From the NCBI GenBank assembly GCA_041391665.1, contig JAWKNO010000003.1:1-64000 (forward strand): DNA of 64,000 nt. The letters run 5' to 3'. The first letter of the stretch is position 1. Every line of letters starts with the position of its first letter. Under the pieces are notes generated by a model. That model searched no databases and had not been told where the DNA came from. It saw only the letters and a list, made by a program, of their open reading frames with translations. Made by a program: the position numbers and the translations under genes. Positions 1 through 6,968 of the stretch are shown one piece after another. The DNA is from Bacteroidia bacterium. Lineage in GTDB: Bacteria > Bacteroidota > Bacteroidia > J057.

Positions 1-39
1 AACATAAACTCCCTCCATTTGGGCTGGGTTTCCTGTACT

Positions 40-65
40 TTGGGGATTGCTGGTTTTTTAGGGAG
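40..65. repeat. Cassette right-boundary repeat, copy 1
   Basis: The stretch TTTGGGGAT followed after a few bases by TGGTTTTTTAGGGAG (51-65) recurs at 5349-5378. Both copies lie just downstream of a short gene that follows an RHS tip on the minus strand, so it may mark the right end of a tip/immunity cassette. Only two copies are visible. Confidence 0.45.
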
Positions 66-77
66 AACGCGATCAAG

Positions 78-548
78 TTAATGCTCAATATTCACACTAT
101 CCACACTCCAGTTTAAAGTTGAGTCCTGATGCATGTAAATCAACAATTTCACTTTTTTATTATCACCCATGAAAACTACCGGAAAATATGCTGTTCCATT
201 TCTGAACCAACCCCGAAAATCATTGCTTCCCGGATTATAGACTGACTTTCCAAAGCCTTGATAGTAATATTCTATTTCTCCTTGTATTTCTGTTTTAGCA
301 ATTGTTCTGACAGAAGGGTCTTCTATTGCCGTAGTAAAACAATCACTGAAACGGAACCAAACAGCAATGGAGGTATTTATTAAAAGCATAAGGAAATAAC
401 CTAAACCACTAATTTTTACATATTTTAGCCAATTCCCTTTACCTGATTTTTTCAGGAACCTAACTAAGAATACATAACTGGCTATTCCAATTATGAGCAA
501 AGTAATTGACTGAAATAATACTATGCAAACTGACAAAAATGAACTCAT
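78..548 (-). CDS. Small membrane protein, candidate RHS-tip immunity protein
   Basis: The reading frame is open back to a TTG at 617, but the ATG at 548 (MSSFLSVCIV) is the better start: it gives 156 residues and places the gene 22 bases after the stop of an RHS tip at 571. The N-terminal third shows two hydrophobic segments (about residues 5-30 and 45-68); the rest (about 70-156) looks like a soluble domain with a conserved-looking FRGWFRNGTAYFPVV stretch. I do not recognise the family. Known RHS systems encode an immunity protein directly after the toxin tip, and the position fits that role. Membrane-anchored immunity proteins do occur for toxins acting at the envelope. The link is by position only. 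Confidence 0.55.
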   Translation of the reverse strand: MSSFLSVCIVLFQSITLLIIGIASYVFLVRFLKKSGKGNWLKYVKISGLGYFLMLLINTSIAVWFRFSDCFTTAIEDPSVRTIAKTEIQGEIEYYYQGFGKSVYNPGSNDFRGWFRNGTAYFPVVFMGDNKKVKLLIYMHQDSTLNWSVDSVNIEH

Positions 549-570
549 AGTCTTAATGGGGATTAATATA

Positions 571-1133
571 TTATTTTTCTCTTTTAGGGTTATCCGCCTC
601 AACATCCTCGTAACCAAGGTCAGTTGAATAGAAATCTACGCTTGTGTCAAACATTTTGCTTGTTTGAGACTTAAACTGTAAACGATATAATCCATCGTTT
701 ACCGGAACAAACATAGGAACTGCCTGTCCAACTCCAGGATGATTCTGAAGATGATGGTGATTTCCATCACTTAGTGCCTCAGACCAAGCATCTACTCCAC
801 CGCATCCAGCACTCGGTTGCCCGAAAACGCATACGGGCTGTAAAAAGGATACTTAGCCGTCAACGGATCCACACTCAAAAACCGCCCCAGCCGCGTTTCT
901 TCGACACGGTACTTGTAGGAAACGGCGTTGCCCGTGCCGTAGATTTCGGGATCGGATTCTTGAGATTGAAACCCAAACCGATACTCCCCCAAATTCAAAG
1001 AACGGCCAAATTGAACTCACCCCCTGGCCCCCGTTCTGTGGAAGAGCGGGGGAAAATGGCTGCATTTTGCCCCACGGGCGCTGGTTTTATGGGGAAATCA
1101 GACCGGCGCGGCGTTGGCTAAGGTAATACTTTT
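571..1133 (-). pseudogene. RHS remnant A: frameshifted core end plus tip
   Basis: On the minus strand the fragment opens at 1133 with codons reading SITLANAAPV, then a stop and a GC-rich hairpin element. The end of the RHS core follows from about 1010 (GRSLNLGEYRFGF, then TRLGRFLSVDPLTAKYPFYSPYAFSGNRVLDAVE), stopping at 792. Intact copies continue VDLDG here; a deletion of a few bases shifts the frame, and the tip continues in another frame (DAWSEALSDGNHHHLQNHPG to NPKREK) to the stop at 571. The tip is about 75 residues and unlike any toxin I can name; HHH may be catalytic or metal-binding. The small membrane gene starting at 548 would be its partner. The core is not translated as one piece, so this is a decayed or recombined copy. 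Confidence 0.75.
1010..1133. repeat. Hairpin-bearing repeat, copy A (full)
   Basis: This stretch matches 7853-7976 over about 120 bases with few differences. It contains an imperfect stem-loop at about 1032-1056, CCCCGTTCT and AGAGCGGGG around a 5-base loop, with one G-T pair. The distal end (1116-1133, GGCTAAGGTAATACTTTT) corresponds to RHS core codons and is shared by five loci in the island. The hairpin replaces core codons that remain in copy B (VPFYIASYAAEVLSAQDYY). Confidence 0.8.
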
Positions 1134-1298
1134 AAATAATTAATTGACACATTTACGCGAGTATAATCTCCACCCCCACAGCTCCATCGGCCACAAAACT
1201 CCCGATGAGATCGGACAACATTTAAGGCAGAATTTTTACTTTAGACCTGTTGCGGCTTTGGGGAAGAGGACACCCCGCAGTAGCAACGTTAGTTCATT

Positions 1299-1781
1299 CT
1301 AGTTATCCATATTTCCCCAATTATTTAATGGCCCTAATATATTTACTGAAAATAGCCTTGTTTCCTCATCAGTTGCAGGTTCGTATCCACAATAATAGCT
1401 ATTTGTTTTTAATTCCTCTGCAAGAGATGCGACACGCTTCTGTAAATCTGAAATAGAGGTCTTTTGTCGTATTTCCTTTTCTTCAATGTCTAAGCTCAAG
1501 TCATAGATATTATCATATTTATCAATTCGGAACCACACTTGTGATAAAAAGATGTCTTTCAAACTAAAGTTTGAAAAAGTAAAAACGAATGCTCCATCTG
1601 AAGATCGATTAATGCTATCAAAAATCATCTCTTTCGACTCTAAATTAAATTCTGATGAGTCTGCAATAATGTTATACTTTTTTAAAGTTGACTCAGATAG
1701 CTTTCTAATCAAGATTTCAACTATTTTTTCAAGTTTAACTCTTTCAAATACTATTTCTATAATTTCAGTAATTTCTTTCAT
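1299..1781 (-). CDS. Candidate immunity protein for RHS toxin B
   Basis: A 160-residue acidic, soluble protein without signal peptide or membrane segment. Its ATG at 1781 lies five bases after the stop of the RHS tip gene ending at 1787, so the two are almost certainly co-transcribed and probably translationally coupled. The N-terminal 35 residues look helical (MKEITEIIEIVFERVKLEKI), followed by alternating strands and a C-terminal helix around residues 105-125 (DLQKRVASLAEEL). I do not recognise the family. In RHS and related polymorphic toxin systems the gene immediately after the tip encodes the immunity protein, usually a cytosolic binder of a cytosol-acting toxin, and that is the inferred role. 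Confidence 0.65.
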   Translation of the reverse strand: MKEITEIIEIVFERVKLEKIVEILIRKLSESTLKKYNIIADSSEFNLESKEMIFDSINRSSDGAFVFTFSNFSLKDIFLSQVWFRIDKYDNIYDLSLDIEEKEIRQKTSISDLQKRVASLAEELKTNSYYCGYEPATDEETRLFSVNILGPLNNWGNMDN

Positions 1782-1786
1782 ATATT

Positions 1787-2779
1787 CTAATCGATAAACC
1801 CTTTAAATGTCTTATCCATATTTAAACGAATGCCTCTTCCATCAGATAATCTCTTTTCCAAAAAGTTTATTCCGTAGTCATTTGTTTTTTTAATAAAACT
1901 TCCAGGTGCATTCATAATATCATCAAAGTGTTGCAAAGCTTGGTTATGCCATGTTGATTTATCACCAACTAATTTTCCCCAAATACTAGGGTTCCGAACG
2001 TGTTTACTTAAGGAATGCCCCAAAACCGTCGAACCTTTATATGATGAACTAGCTGAATTTAAAACATTTGAGTAATTAACTTCTACAGCCCCAAATGGCA
2101 TCTCCTTCATCCGGAGCATTCCCTCCAATTCACTCCCTGCGACTTCGTCTATATGGGAGGCTCGTACCTGCTTGATCGTCGGGAGTTTGTTCCCACCCCG
2201 CCGAAACAGATTCCGAAAAGTAGTACTCAATCCCCGAAACCAACTCTCCAACTTCGTCGGCGCTTTTGCAGAAATGTTGACGGGATTTGAATAGGTCATT
2301 CCAACCGCTCCAAACATTCCCCCAATCATCATCGAAGCATCCCCCACATATTCAAACAGTTGTTTTGTCAAGGACTGGTTTACTTCTGCCTGAATCCAAC
2401 TGGATTTTAGGTAACTTTGATCATAAGGATTGTTGAGGTTGAGATCACGAGGATTTGCGCCAACCAAACGGGTAATTGAGCGACCATCCAATTTTCCCTG
2501 ACGTCGCAGCATATCTGCCTCATTCTCGTCATAAGCTTCCTTTTCCTCCAGCCCATCCAAATCCACCGAATTCACCGGCTTATTCCCCGCAAACTGATAC
2601 GGTGTGTACCATGGATATTCCGGACTCAGCGGATCCACCGAAAGAAACTTTCCTAAGCGTGGGTTATAGATCCGAAAACCATAGTCGTATATATTCCCAG
2701 TTCCGTAGGTTTCCCCATCCGACTCCTTCCCGTTAAACCCAAAGCGATAATCCCCCAGATTCAAAGAACGCCCCGGCAT
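1787..2779 (-). CDS. Orphan RHS core end with C-terminal toxin domain (copy B)
   Basis: This 330-residue frame opens inside the RHS core at MPGRSLNLGDYRFGF and reads through the standard core terminus (RIYNPRLGKFLSVDPLSPEYPWYTP, residues about 37-65, then DLDG). Residues about 75-190 are a linker with a hydrophobic Gly-rich patch (about 147-160). Residues about 230-330 form a compact domain with GHSLSKHV, W and FDDIMNAPGSF, ending EKRLSDGRGIRLNMD and KGFID. The paired His/Lys and late GRGIRLN resemble small nuclease toxin domains of the barnase/EndoU/colicin E5/RelE type, but I cannot assign a family. It has no signal, transport or repeat region of a full RHS protein. A 22-base insertion separates it from upstream core codons. 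The tip and following immunity gene look intact. Confidence 0.75.
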   Translation of the reverse strand: MPGRSLNLGDYRFGFNGKESDGETYGTGNIYDYGFRIYNPRLGKFLSVDPLSPEYPWYTPYQFAGNKPVNSVDLDGLEEKEAYDENEADMLRRQGKLDGRSITRLVGANPRDLNLNNPYDQSYLKSSWIQAEVNQSLTKQLFEYVGDASMMIGGMFGAVGMTYSNPVNISAKAPTKLESWFRGLSTTFRNLFRRGGNKLPTIKQVRASHIDEVAGSELEGMLRMKEMPFGAVEVNYSNVLNSASSSYKGSTVLGHSLSKHVRNPSIWGKLVGDKSTWHNQALQHFDDIMNAPGSFIKKTNDYGINFLEKRLSDGRGIRLNMDKTFKGFID

Positions 2780-2903
2780 CGCCGAGCCAAACGGACCCGC
2801 TTAGGCGGATGCAAGCATAATAGTCCTGTGCCGACAGCACCTCCGCCGCATACGAGGCGATGTAAAACGGAACCGGCCCGCCACCGTCTAAGTTAACACT
2901 TTT
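2780..2903 (-). pseudogene. Upstream RHS core remnant of copy B with 22-bp insertion
   Basis: Read on the minus strand from 2903, one frame gives SVNLDGGGPVPFYIASY and then AAEVLSAQDYY. The expected continuation PFGSAMPGRSLNLG is present but displaced by 22 extra bases at 2795-2816, which contain the small palindrome CCGCTTAGGCGG. Twenty-two bases shift the frame, so the core cannot be read into the 330-residue frame below. The first 18 bases (2886-2903, GTCTAAGTTAACACTTTT on the plus strand) are the shared left-boundary sequence of the island. Confidence 0.7.
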
Positions 2904-2948
2904 AAAAAATCATTAGACACAGTTTAAAGAGCATACTCCCATCTTTCT

Positions 2949-3689
2949 TTAATAATCATCCTCAAAACCGTAGTTGATCACGGTTCCTTCAGGTAACACC
3001 AGCTGCCCCAGGTATTTAGAATCTATAACAATACTTCCCAACTTCTCGAAACATGAAAAATCATTAATTTCTTCCTGAAAGTCATTACCGTTTGCCTCAA
3101 TTGACCAAATTCTCTTTAATTCACAAAGTCCCTCCGGAAACTCCCGAAGTTTGTTTGAGTCAATAGATAGAGTTTTCAGGTTAATCAACCTGCTTATATT
3201 CGTTATCGCTGAAATCTGATTATTACCAATTATGAGTGCCTCAAGGGATTCTGGCAGAAGCAAACAGTCCAGGGTATCTTGTATCTGGTTATTATCCAAT
3301 CGGAGAAATTTGAGTGATTTCAGATGACGAATAGTTGGAAGAATTTTGATTTGATTATCAGACAAATCCAAATCTGTTAAACTTGTCAAGCTGTCCAAAC
3401 CTTTTATTGATCGAATAGAATCATTAGAAAGCAACAACTTTCTCAGGGAATCCATTTGACCTAATTGGACGGGAAATTCAGAAATTCGGGCATTTTCAAT
3501 CTCTAATTCGCTGATTCGGCTATTAACTTTTGTAATATAAATCTGTGCGTTTTCACTTTCAAACGACTTCAAAATGCTAAGAACAATCTTTCCATCATTT
3601 TCTTTTGAGCCCGCTTTTTTTCCGGCAGGCTGGCAGGAATAAACACCCGATAAACACAGGCACACAAGGCCAATGAAAGAATATTTCAT
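2949..3689 (-). CDS. Leucine-rich-repeat lipoprotein 1
   Basis: A 246-residue protein with a lipoprotein signal peptide (MKYSFIGLVCLCLSGVYSC, Cys19), so it should be anchored at the envelope. Residues about 60-215 contain roughly six leucine-rich repeats of about 22 residues with LxxLxLxxNxI signatures, for example LTDLDLSDNQIKILP, LKFLRLDNNQIQ, LEALIIGNNQI and LKTLSIDSNKLREFP. Leucine-rich repeats are protein-binding scaffolds, and no enzymatic domain is visible. It lies 12 bases downstream of a paralogue with the same architecture (start 4454), so the two form a tandem pair. Both sit between two RHS remnants. They could be cargo of the island, or envelope immunity/decoy proteins; the sequence does not decide. 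Confidence 0.8.
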   Translation of the reverse strand: MKYSFIGLVCLCLSGVYSCQPAGKKAGSKENDGKIVLSILKSFESENAQIYITKVNSRISELEIENARISEFPVQLGQMDSLRKLLLSNDSIRSIKGLDSLTSLTDLDLSDNQIKILPTIRHLKSLKFLRLDNNQIQDTLDCLLLPESLEALIIGNNQISAITNISRLINLKTLSIDSNKLREFPEGLCELKRIWSIEANGNDFQEEINDFSCFEKLGSIVIDSKYLGQLVLPEGTVINYGFEDDY

Positions 3690-3701
3690 CTCAATAGTTG
3701 C

Positions 3702-4454
3702 TTAAAACATATAAAATTCACCGCTGTTAACGCTTGTCGGATCAGAGAATATGATTCGGTCCTCATAAACAGAATCGATTTCTAAAAACAACAAACAACT
3801 CAGACAAGAAATGTCGATCCTCTCATCTTTAAATTCATTTCGTCGGGCATCTAACCTTTCGATTCGGGAAAGTTCGCAAATGCCATCGGGAAATTCTGAT
3901 AGTCTGTTCTGCGCAAGAGAAAGAAATTCCAGTTTTTGCAACCTGCTTAAATTTTGGATGGATGAAACCTGATTAGCTCCAATATAAAGGAGATCAAGTG
4001 AAGCTGGCAGATCCTTGCAATCCAGATTGCCTTTTAACCGATTTCCATTGAGGTTGAGAGATTTCAACGACGTCAAATGGCTAAGTGGTGGAATGGTTTT
4101 GATTTGATTGGAAGATAGTCCAAGCGAATACAGCGTAGTAAGGCTATCTATTCCCGCCACATCCTGAATAGAATTCCCGTTTAAATACAATGAGATTAAA
4201 GAATCCAATTCTTTCAACTGCGTTGGAAATTTTGGAATAACAGCTTCGGTGATGGATAAAAGCATAATTCGGTTATTGACTTTTCGAAAGCGTATACGGG
4301 CATTTTCGCATCCTTTTGCTTCCAATATGCCCAAAACAACCGCTTCATCGCTTTCAGACATTTCCATTTTTTTCGTTGCAGGCTGGCAGGCGAAAGTGCC
4401 GAGCAAATAAATGCACATACACACGACCCCAAAAATCAAATTTCTCGTATCCAT
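3702..4454 (-). CDS. Leucine-rich-repeat lipoprotein 2
   Basis: The start at 4454 (MDTRNLIFGVVCM) is preferred over a Met 15 codons upstream because it gives a normal lipoprotein signal with lipobox LLGTFAC. The protein is 250 residues with about six leucine-rich repeats (ITEAVIPKFP, LISLYLNGNSIQ, LYSLGLSSNQIKTIP, LKSLNLNGNRLK, LEFLSLAQNRLSEFP). It is clearly paralogous to the gene that follows it (2949-3689): both keep CQPA after the lipobox, a VVLGIL/IVLSIL segment and the repeat register. The pair probably arose by tandem duplication and shares one transcript. The role is unknown beyond an envelope-anchored binding scaffold. Confidence 0.8.
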   Translation of the reverse strand: MDTRNLIFGVVCMCIYLLGTFACQPATKKMEMSESDEAVVLGILEAKGCENARIRFRKVNNRIMLLSITEAVIPKFPTQLKELDSLISLYLNGNSIQDVAGIDSLTTLYSLGLSSNQIKTIPPLSHLTSLKSLNLNGNRLKGNLDCKDLPASLDLLYIGANQVSSIQNLSRLQKLEFLSLAQNRLSEFPDGICELSRIERLDARRNEFKDERIDISCLSCLLFLEIDSVYEDRIIFSDPTSVNSGEFYMF

Positions 4455-4464
4455 TTTAATCATT

Positions 4465-4652
4465 TCAATGGTTCCAATTATGATTAGGTGAATTTCCATT
4501 TACATTCATAGAAGGTTTATTGATACTTCTGTGCTCTTGCCCCTGAAACCCAAACCGATAGTCCCCCAGATTCAAAGAACGGCCAAATTGAACTCTCCCC
4601 CTGGCCCCCGCTCTTTGGAAGAGCGGGGAAAAGTTGCGATGGACTAAGGTAG
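4465..4652 (-). pseudogene. RHS remnant C with truncated hairpin repeat
   Basis: On the minus strand the fragment contains a short form of the hairpin repeat (about 4587-4652), then GRSLNLGDYRFGFQGQE, after which RHS homology stops and an unrelated stretch HRSINKPSMNVNGNSPNHNWNH leads to a stop at 4465. The rest of the core is missing, so the copy was cut just after GFQGQE. The hairpin is best formed here: CCCCGCTCTT (about 4609-4618) pairs perfectly with AAGAGCGGGG around a 3-base loop. No function is expected. Confidence 0.75.
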
Positions 4653-4803
4653 GGTTTTTTTTGCAGTTGGGGGGTGGGATAAATTTGTCAAGGTAGTATA
4701 ATTCACGTAAATTAGGGGAAAGGTATGCGATACAAACACACACCTTTTGCAATTGCAGAATATAGAAACGAGGCCTGCGGCAATTTAAAAATAACGATTC
4801 GAC

Positions 4804-5037
4804 ATGAGACTACAGATCATACAGGATAGTAAAGGCAAAACAACCGGTGTGTATATTCCAATCAATGAATGGAAACAACTCAAAAAACAATACCGGGGGC
4901 TGGAGATGCTGGAATACGAAGCACCTACTAAAGAACAGATCTTGCAGGAACTTAAAGAAGCCCTTCAGCAACTGAAACTAGTGGAGGAGGGAAAATTAAA
5001 AGCCCGACCCGCAAAAGAACTGCTGAATGAGTTATAA
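4804..5037 (+). CDS. Antitoxin of a RelB/RelE-like type II module
   Basis: A 77-residue protein starting MRLQIIQDSKGKTTGVYIPINEWKQL, whose N-terminal strand/helix resembles short antitoxin dimerisation domains common in Bacteroidota. The second half (residues about 35-77) is strongly helical and charged, as expected for the segment that wraps the toxin. The stop overlaps the start of the downstream toxin by 11 bases, the usual arrangement for type II modules. It normally represses its own operon. Its partner has an altered C-terminus, so the antitoxin may now be an orphan. Assignment rests on gene order, size and partner. Confidence 0.65.
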   Translation: MRLQIIQDSKGKTTGVYIPINEWKQLKKQYRGLEMLEYEAPTKEQILQELKEALQQLKLVEEGKLKARPAKELLNEL

Positions 5038-5323
5038 TGTTTCCTCTATTCCGCTTTTTGATAAACAGGCAAAAAGGTTAGCAAAAAAATACCCTTCGCT
5101 GAAAAAGGATTTGACACAACTTTTGCAAAGCCTTGAGGATAATCCTAAACAGGGAACGGAACTTGGCAACAACTTTTATAAGATTCGACTCGCGATCGCT
5201 TCAAAAGGAAAAGGGAAATCAGGTGGATCTCGTGTGATTACTTATGTGAAAATCTCCGCTACTACGGTAGCTCCTCAAATAATCGGGCCATCCGTGCGGT
5301 TCCCGCCCTCGTTCTTTCGCTGA
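5027..5323 (+). pseudogene. RelE/ParE-like toxin with replaced C-terminus
   Basis: Residues 1-80 match the RelE/ParE toxin fold: an N-terminal strand (VSSIPLFDKQAKRLAKKYPSLKKDL), two helices, then the basic central strands (YKIRLAIASKGKGKSGGSRVITYVKI). Members of this family normally continue with a strand of the form VYLLSIYDKSE and a terminal helix. Here homology ends after ATTV and the last residues (APQIIGPSVRFPPSFFR) look unrelated. The terminal strand and helix carry catalytic and antitoxin-contact residues, so the toxin is probably inactive. The break coincides with the edge of the neighbouring RHS cassette. It could still be expressed as a 98-residue protein. Confidence 0.7.
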
Positions 5324-5348
5324 ACAGTGAACCGGTTTTTTACGGTGT

Positions 5349-5378
5349 TTGGGGATGGAATAATGGTTTTTTAGGGAG
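5349..5378. repeat. Cassette right-boundary repeat, copy 2
   Basis: Contains TTTGGGGAT and then TGGTTTTTTAGGGAG (5364-5378), the same pair of words in the same order as at 40-65. It lies downstream of the lipoprotein gene that follows RHS tip F. Confidence 0.45.
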
Positions 5379-5548
5379 GTGGTTAAAATTATCTGTGATG
5401 ATTGCTGCTTTTCAGCGGGTGCACCCTAGGGGAAGAGGGCAATTGCATACATAACCCTCCCGCTTAAGGTTCAGCTTTCCGGTAGGTTCCTTGTCCTTAA
5501 CGATTGCTTCTTTCCCAAAAGCCTATTATTTTATTCTCATTTCAGTCA

Positions 5549-6031
5549 TTAATTGCAATTATCATTTATAATCTTTACTCTCATAGGGATAAAACCTCCA
5601 TGAAAAAGGAGAAGGAACATTGAAAGATTGGTCTCACAATTAAGTCTCACCTTAAAAGCCCCGTTCTTGTTAGGTACTTTTATTTCATCTTGAATCAGAA
5701 TGTCATTCCCCTGTCGTCTTCCAGTGATTAAAGTTAGATATGGAAAGTAATTGCGTACCTCAAACGTATCCTTTTCATTAATGGTGATTGGTATCTTGCT
5801 AATAATCCGGCCGCTAAAAATTACTTCATTATTCTTTTTAGAATAGCGTGCTTTGGGAGAGATAAGTTCGAGCGGATAGGAATCATGATCTGTGCCAGGA
5901 ACCAATTTATTTTCCCCATACTCATATTGGTAAGGCCAATTCCTGGCACTTACTTCCACCTTTTTATAGCTACCACAGGAAAGGAAAAAGACTAACGTTA
6001 TACTGCAAAAAGTAAAGGAATAATTTCGCAT
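5549..6031 (-). CDS. Lipoprotein, candidate immunity protein for RHS tip F
   Basis: A 160-residue protein with a lipoprotein signal peptide (ITLVFFLSC, Cys at about 19) and a predominantly strand-forming mature part (residues about 60-155), with no motif I recognise. It starts 10 bases downstream of the stop of an RHS tip remnant (6041), so the pair has the tip-then-immunity order typical of RHS loci. A lipoprotein immunity factor would act in the periplasm or at the membrane surface, which would suit a toxin acting there. The assignment is by position. Confidence 0.55.
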   Translation of the reverse strand: MRNYSFTFCSITLVFFLSCGSYKKVEVSARNWPYQYEYGENKLVPGTDHDSYPLELISPKARYSKKNNEVIFSGRIISKIPITINEKDTFEVRNYFPYLTLITGRRQGNDILIQDEIKVPNKNGAFKVRLNCETNLSMFLLLFHGGFIPMRVKIINDNCN

Positions 6032-6040
6032 AAATAATTA

Positions 6041-6177
6041 CTATTTCTTTATTTCGATTTTTTCTACGGCACCCAGGGCACGACTTCTTTCATGAATTTT
6101 TTTTTCCTTTTCTTTAGCTATGTCATGTGCTCCTTTTTTACCATAACTAGGCATCCCGGGTTTTGAGTAACGACCAT
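6041..6177 (-). pseudogene. RHS tip remnant F
   Basis: The minus-strand frame reads DGRYSKPGMPSYGKKGAHD, then IAKEKEKKIHERSRALGAVEKIEIKK and stops at 6041. It has no start codon of its own and no RHS core in front: a decayed VapBC-like pair on the opposite strand abuts it at 6182. Composition (Lys/Glu-rich, helical end) and its position ten bases before a lipoprotein gene fit the last 45 residues of an RHS or similar toxin tip. Confidence 0.5.
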
Positions 6178-6181
6178 CGGG

Positions 6182-6341
6182 CGAGCTACAGAAAAAAGTG
6201 GCTGATTATATTGACTATCTCAAATATCAGGCTCAAAAGTCGAACAAAAAAGCTGTCCGTGTGGCAGGATTGGCCAAAGACATGATCACCATGAAGGATA
6301 ATTTTGACGATCCGATCGAAGATTTCAATGAATATATGTAA
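6182..6341 (+). pseudogene. DUF2281-like antitoxin remnant
   Basis: A frame without a start reads ELQKKVADYIDYLKYQAQKS, later AVRVAGLAKDMITMKDNFDDP and IEDFNEYM, ending in TAA at 6339-6341. This is the pattern of small antitoxins paired with PIN-domain toxins in Bacteroidota: an N-terminal helix of the type LPExLQxEVxDYIEFL and a C-terminal acidic segment that binds the toxin. The N-terminus is missing, cut where the RHS tip F sequence begins. The PIN gene remnant starts on the next base. Confidence 0.65.
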
Positions 6342-6512
6342 ATGGACATCCTTCTCGATACCCATGCGGTAATATTACAGTAATTAATCCATTATCACAG
6401 AGATCCTTTTGACCGGATGATCATTGGTCAGGCAAAAAGCGAAGGGTTAAAAATCATGACCAAAGATGTGCTTTTCAGCAATTATGGTGTTGATGTGATC
6501 TGGGAGAAGTAG
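6342..6512 (+). pseudogene. PIN-domain (VapC-like) toxin remnant with internal deletion
   Basis: The frame begins MDILLDTHAVILQ and hits TAA at 6381-6383, then continues in the same frame with HYHRDPFDRMIIGQAKSEG, then LKIMTKDVLFSNYGVDVIWEK to a TAG at 6510-6512. PIN toxins start with a strand ending in LLDTHA (first acidic residue) and end with RDPFDRxIIxQA...D. Both ends are here, but about 75 residues carrying the central acidic residue are gone. The nuclease cannot be active. The junction is a clean internal deletion plus an in-frame stop. Confidence 0.75.
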
Positions 6513-6935
6513 GAATAGTCGCCAGATATCCGATCATTTGCGCCTCCCGGTAGGTCGAAAGGATATTGCCGGTGGCGTCCGATACGGACAGGTCGCGGAA
6601 GAGACAGGTCATGACCTGTCTGTACGTCATGGAAAAATTCAGCATTATTGAGGTTTCGCTCCACTTCCTTGCTCACCCGGTTGCCGAGGCCGTCGTATTC
6701 AAACCAGATATGGGTGGGTTCACCCGAGGCGGGGGAAAGGTAAAGCCAGATGATCATCTGGCTCTCCCGAATCTTGTGATAGGCATCCCAGATAATATTG
6801 GCAATTTTCCCCGAATCATCACTGACCCGTTGGCCAATGGCGTCGTGGGTCAAACCCGCCGGAGAGAGAACGGACCGAGGTAATACGGTTGAACTGATCC
6901 ACGACAGTCGAATATCCGGCCCTTGCCGAATCGAA
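6513..6935 (-). pseudogene. RHS core remnant D
   Basis: Minus-strand reading recovers successive RHS core segments in shifting frames: DSARAGYSTVVDQFNRITSV, then GLTHDAIGQRVSDDSGKIAN, then THIWFEYDGLGNRVSKEV, then VSDATGNILSTYREAQMIGY to LATIPTS at 6513. These precede the GRSLNLG segment in an intact RHS core, so this is an earlier portion than the other remnants. At least two frameshifts are present, and a 20-base perfect palindrome interrupts the segment before VSDATGN. It abuts the PIN remnant at one end and the Rpn gene at the other. Confidence 0.75.
6602..6621. repeat. Perfect 20-bp palindrome inside RHS remnant D
   Basis: AGACAGGTCATGACCTGTCT equals its own reverse complement. It sits where the RHS reading changes from the GNRVSKEV segment to VSDATGN, so it is probably an inserted small palindromic element rather than ancestral coding sequence. 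Confidence 0.8.
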
Positions 6936-6968
6936 CGATTCCCCTTATCTTTGTGGGAAATATGTAAA

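Noticed and set aside
774..1121. Open frame of 115 codons on the plus strand opposite RHS remnant A
   Set aside because: It is the reverse complement of the RHS core end and hairpin repeat; the minus strand carries the recognisable core motifs.
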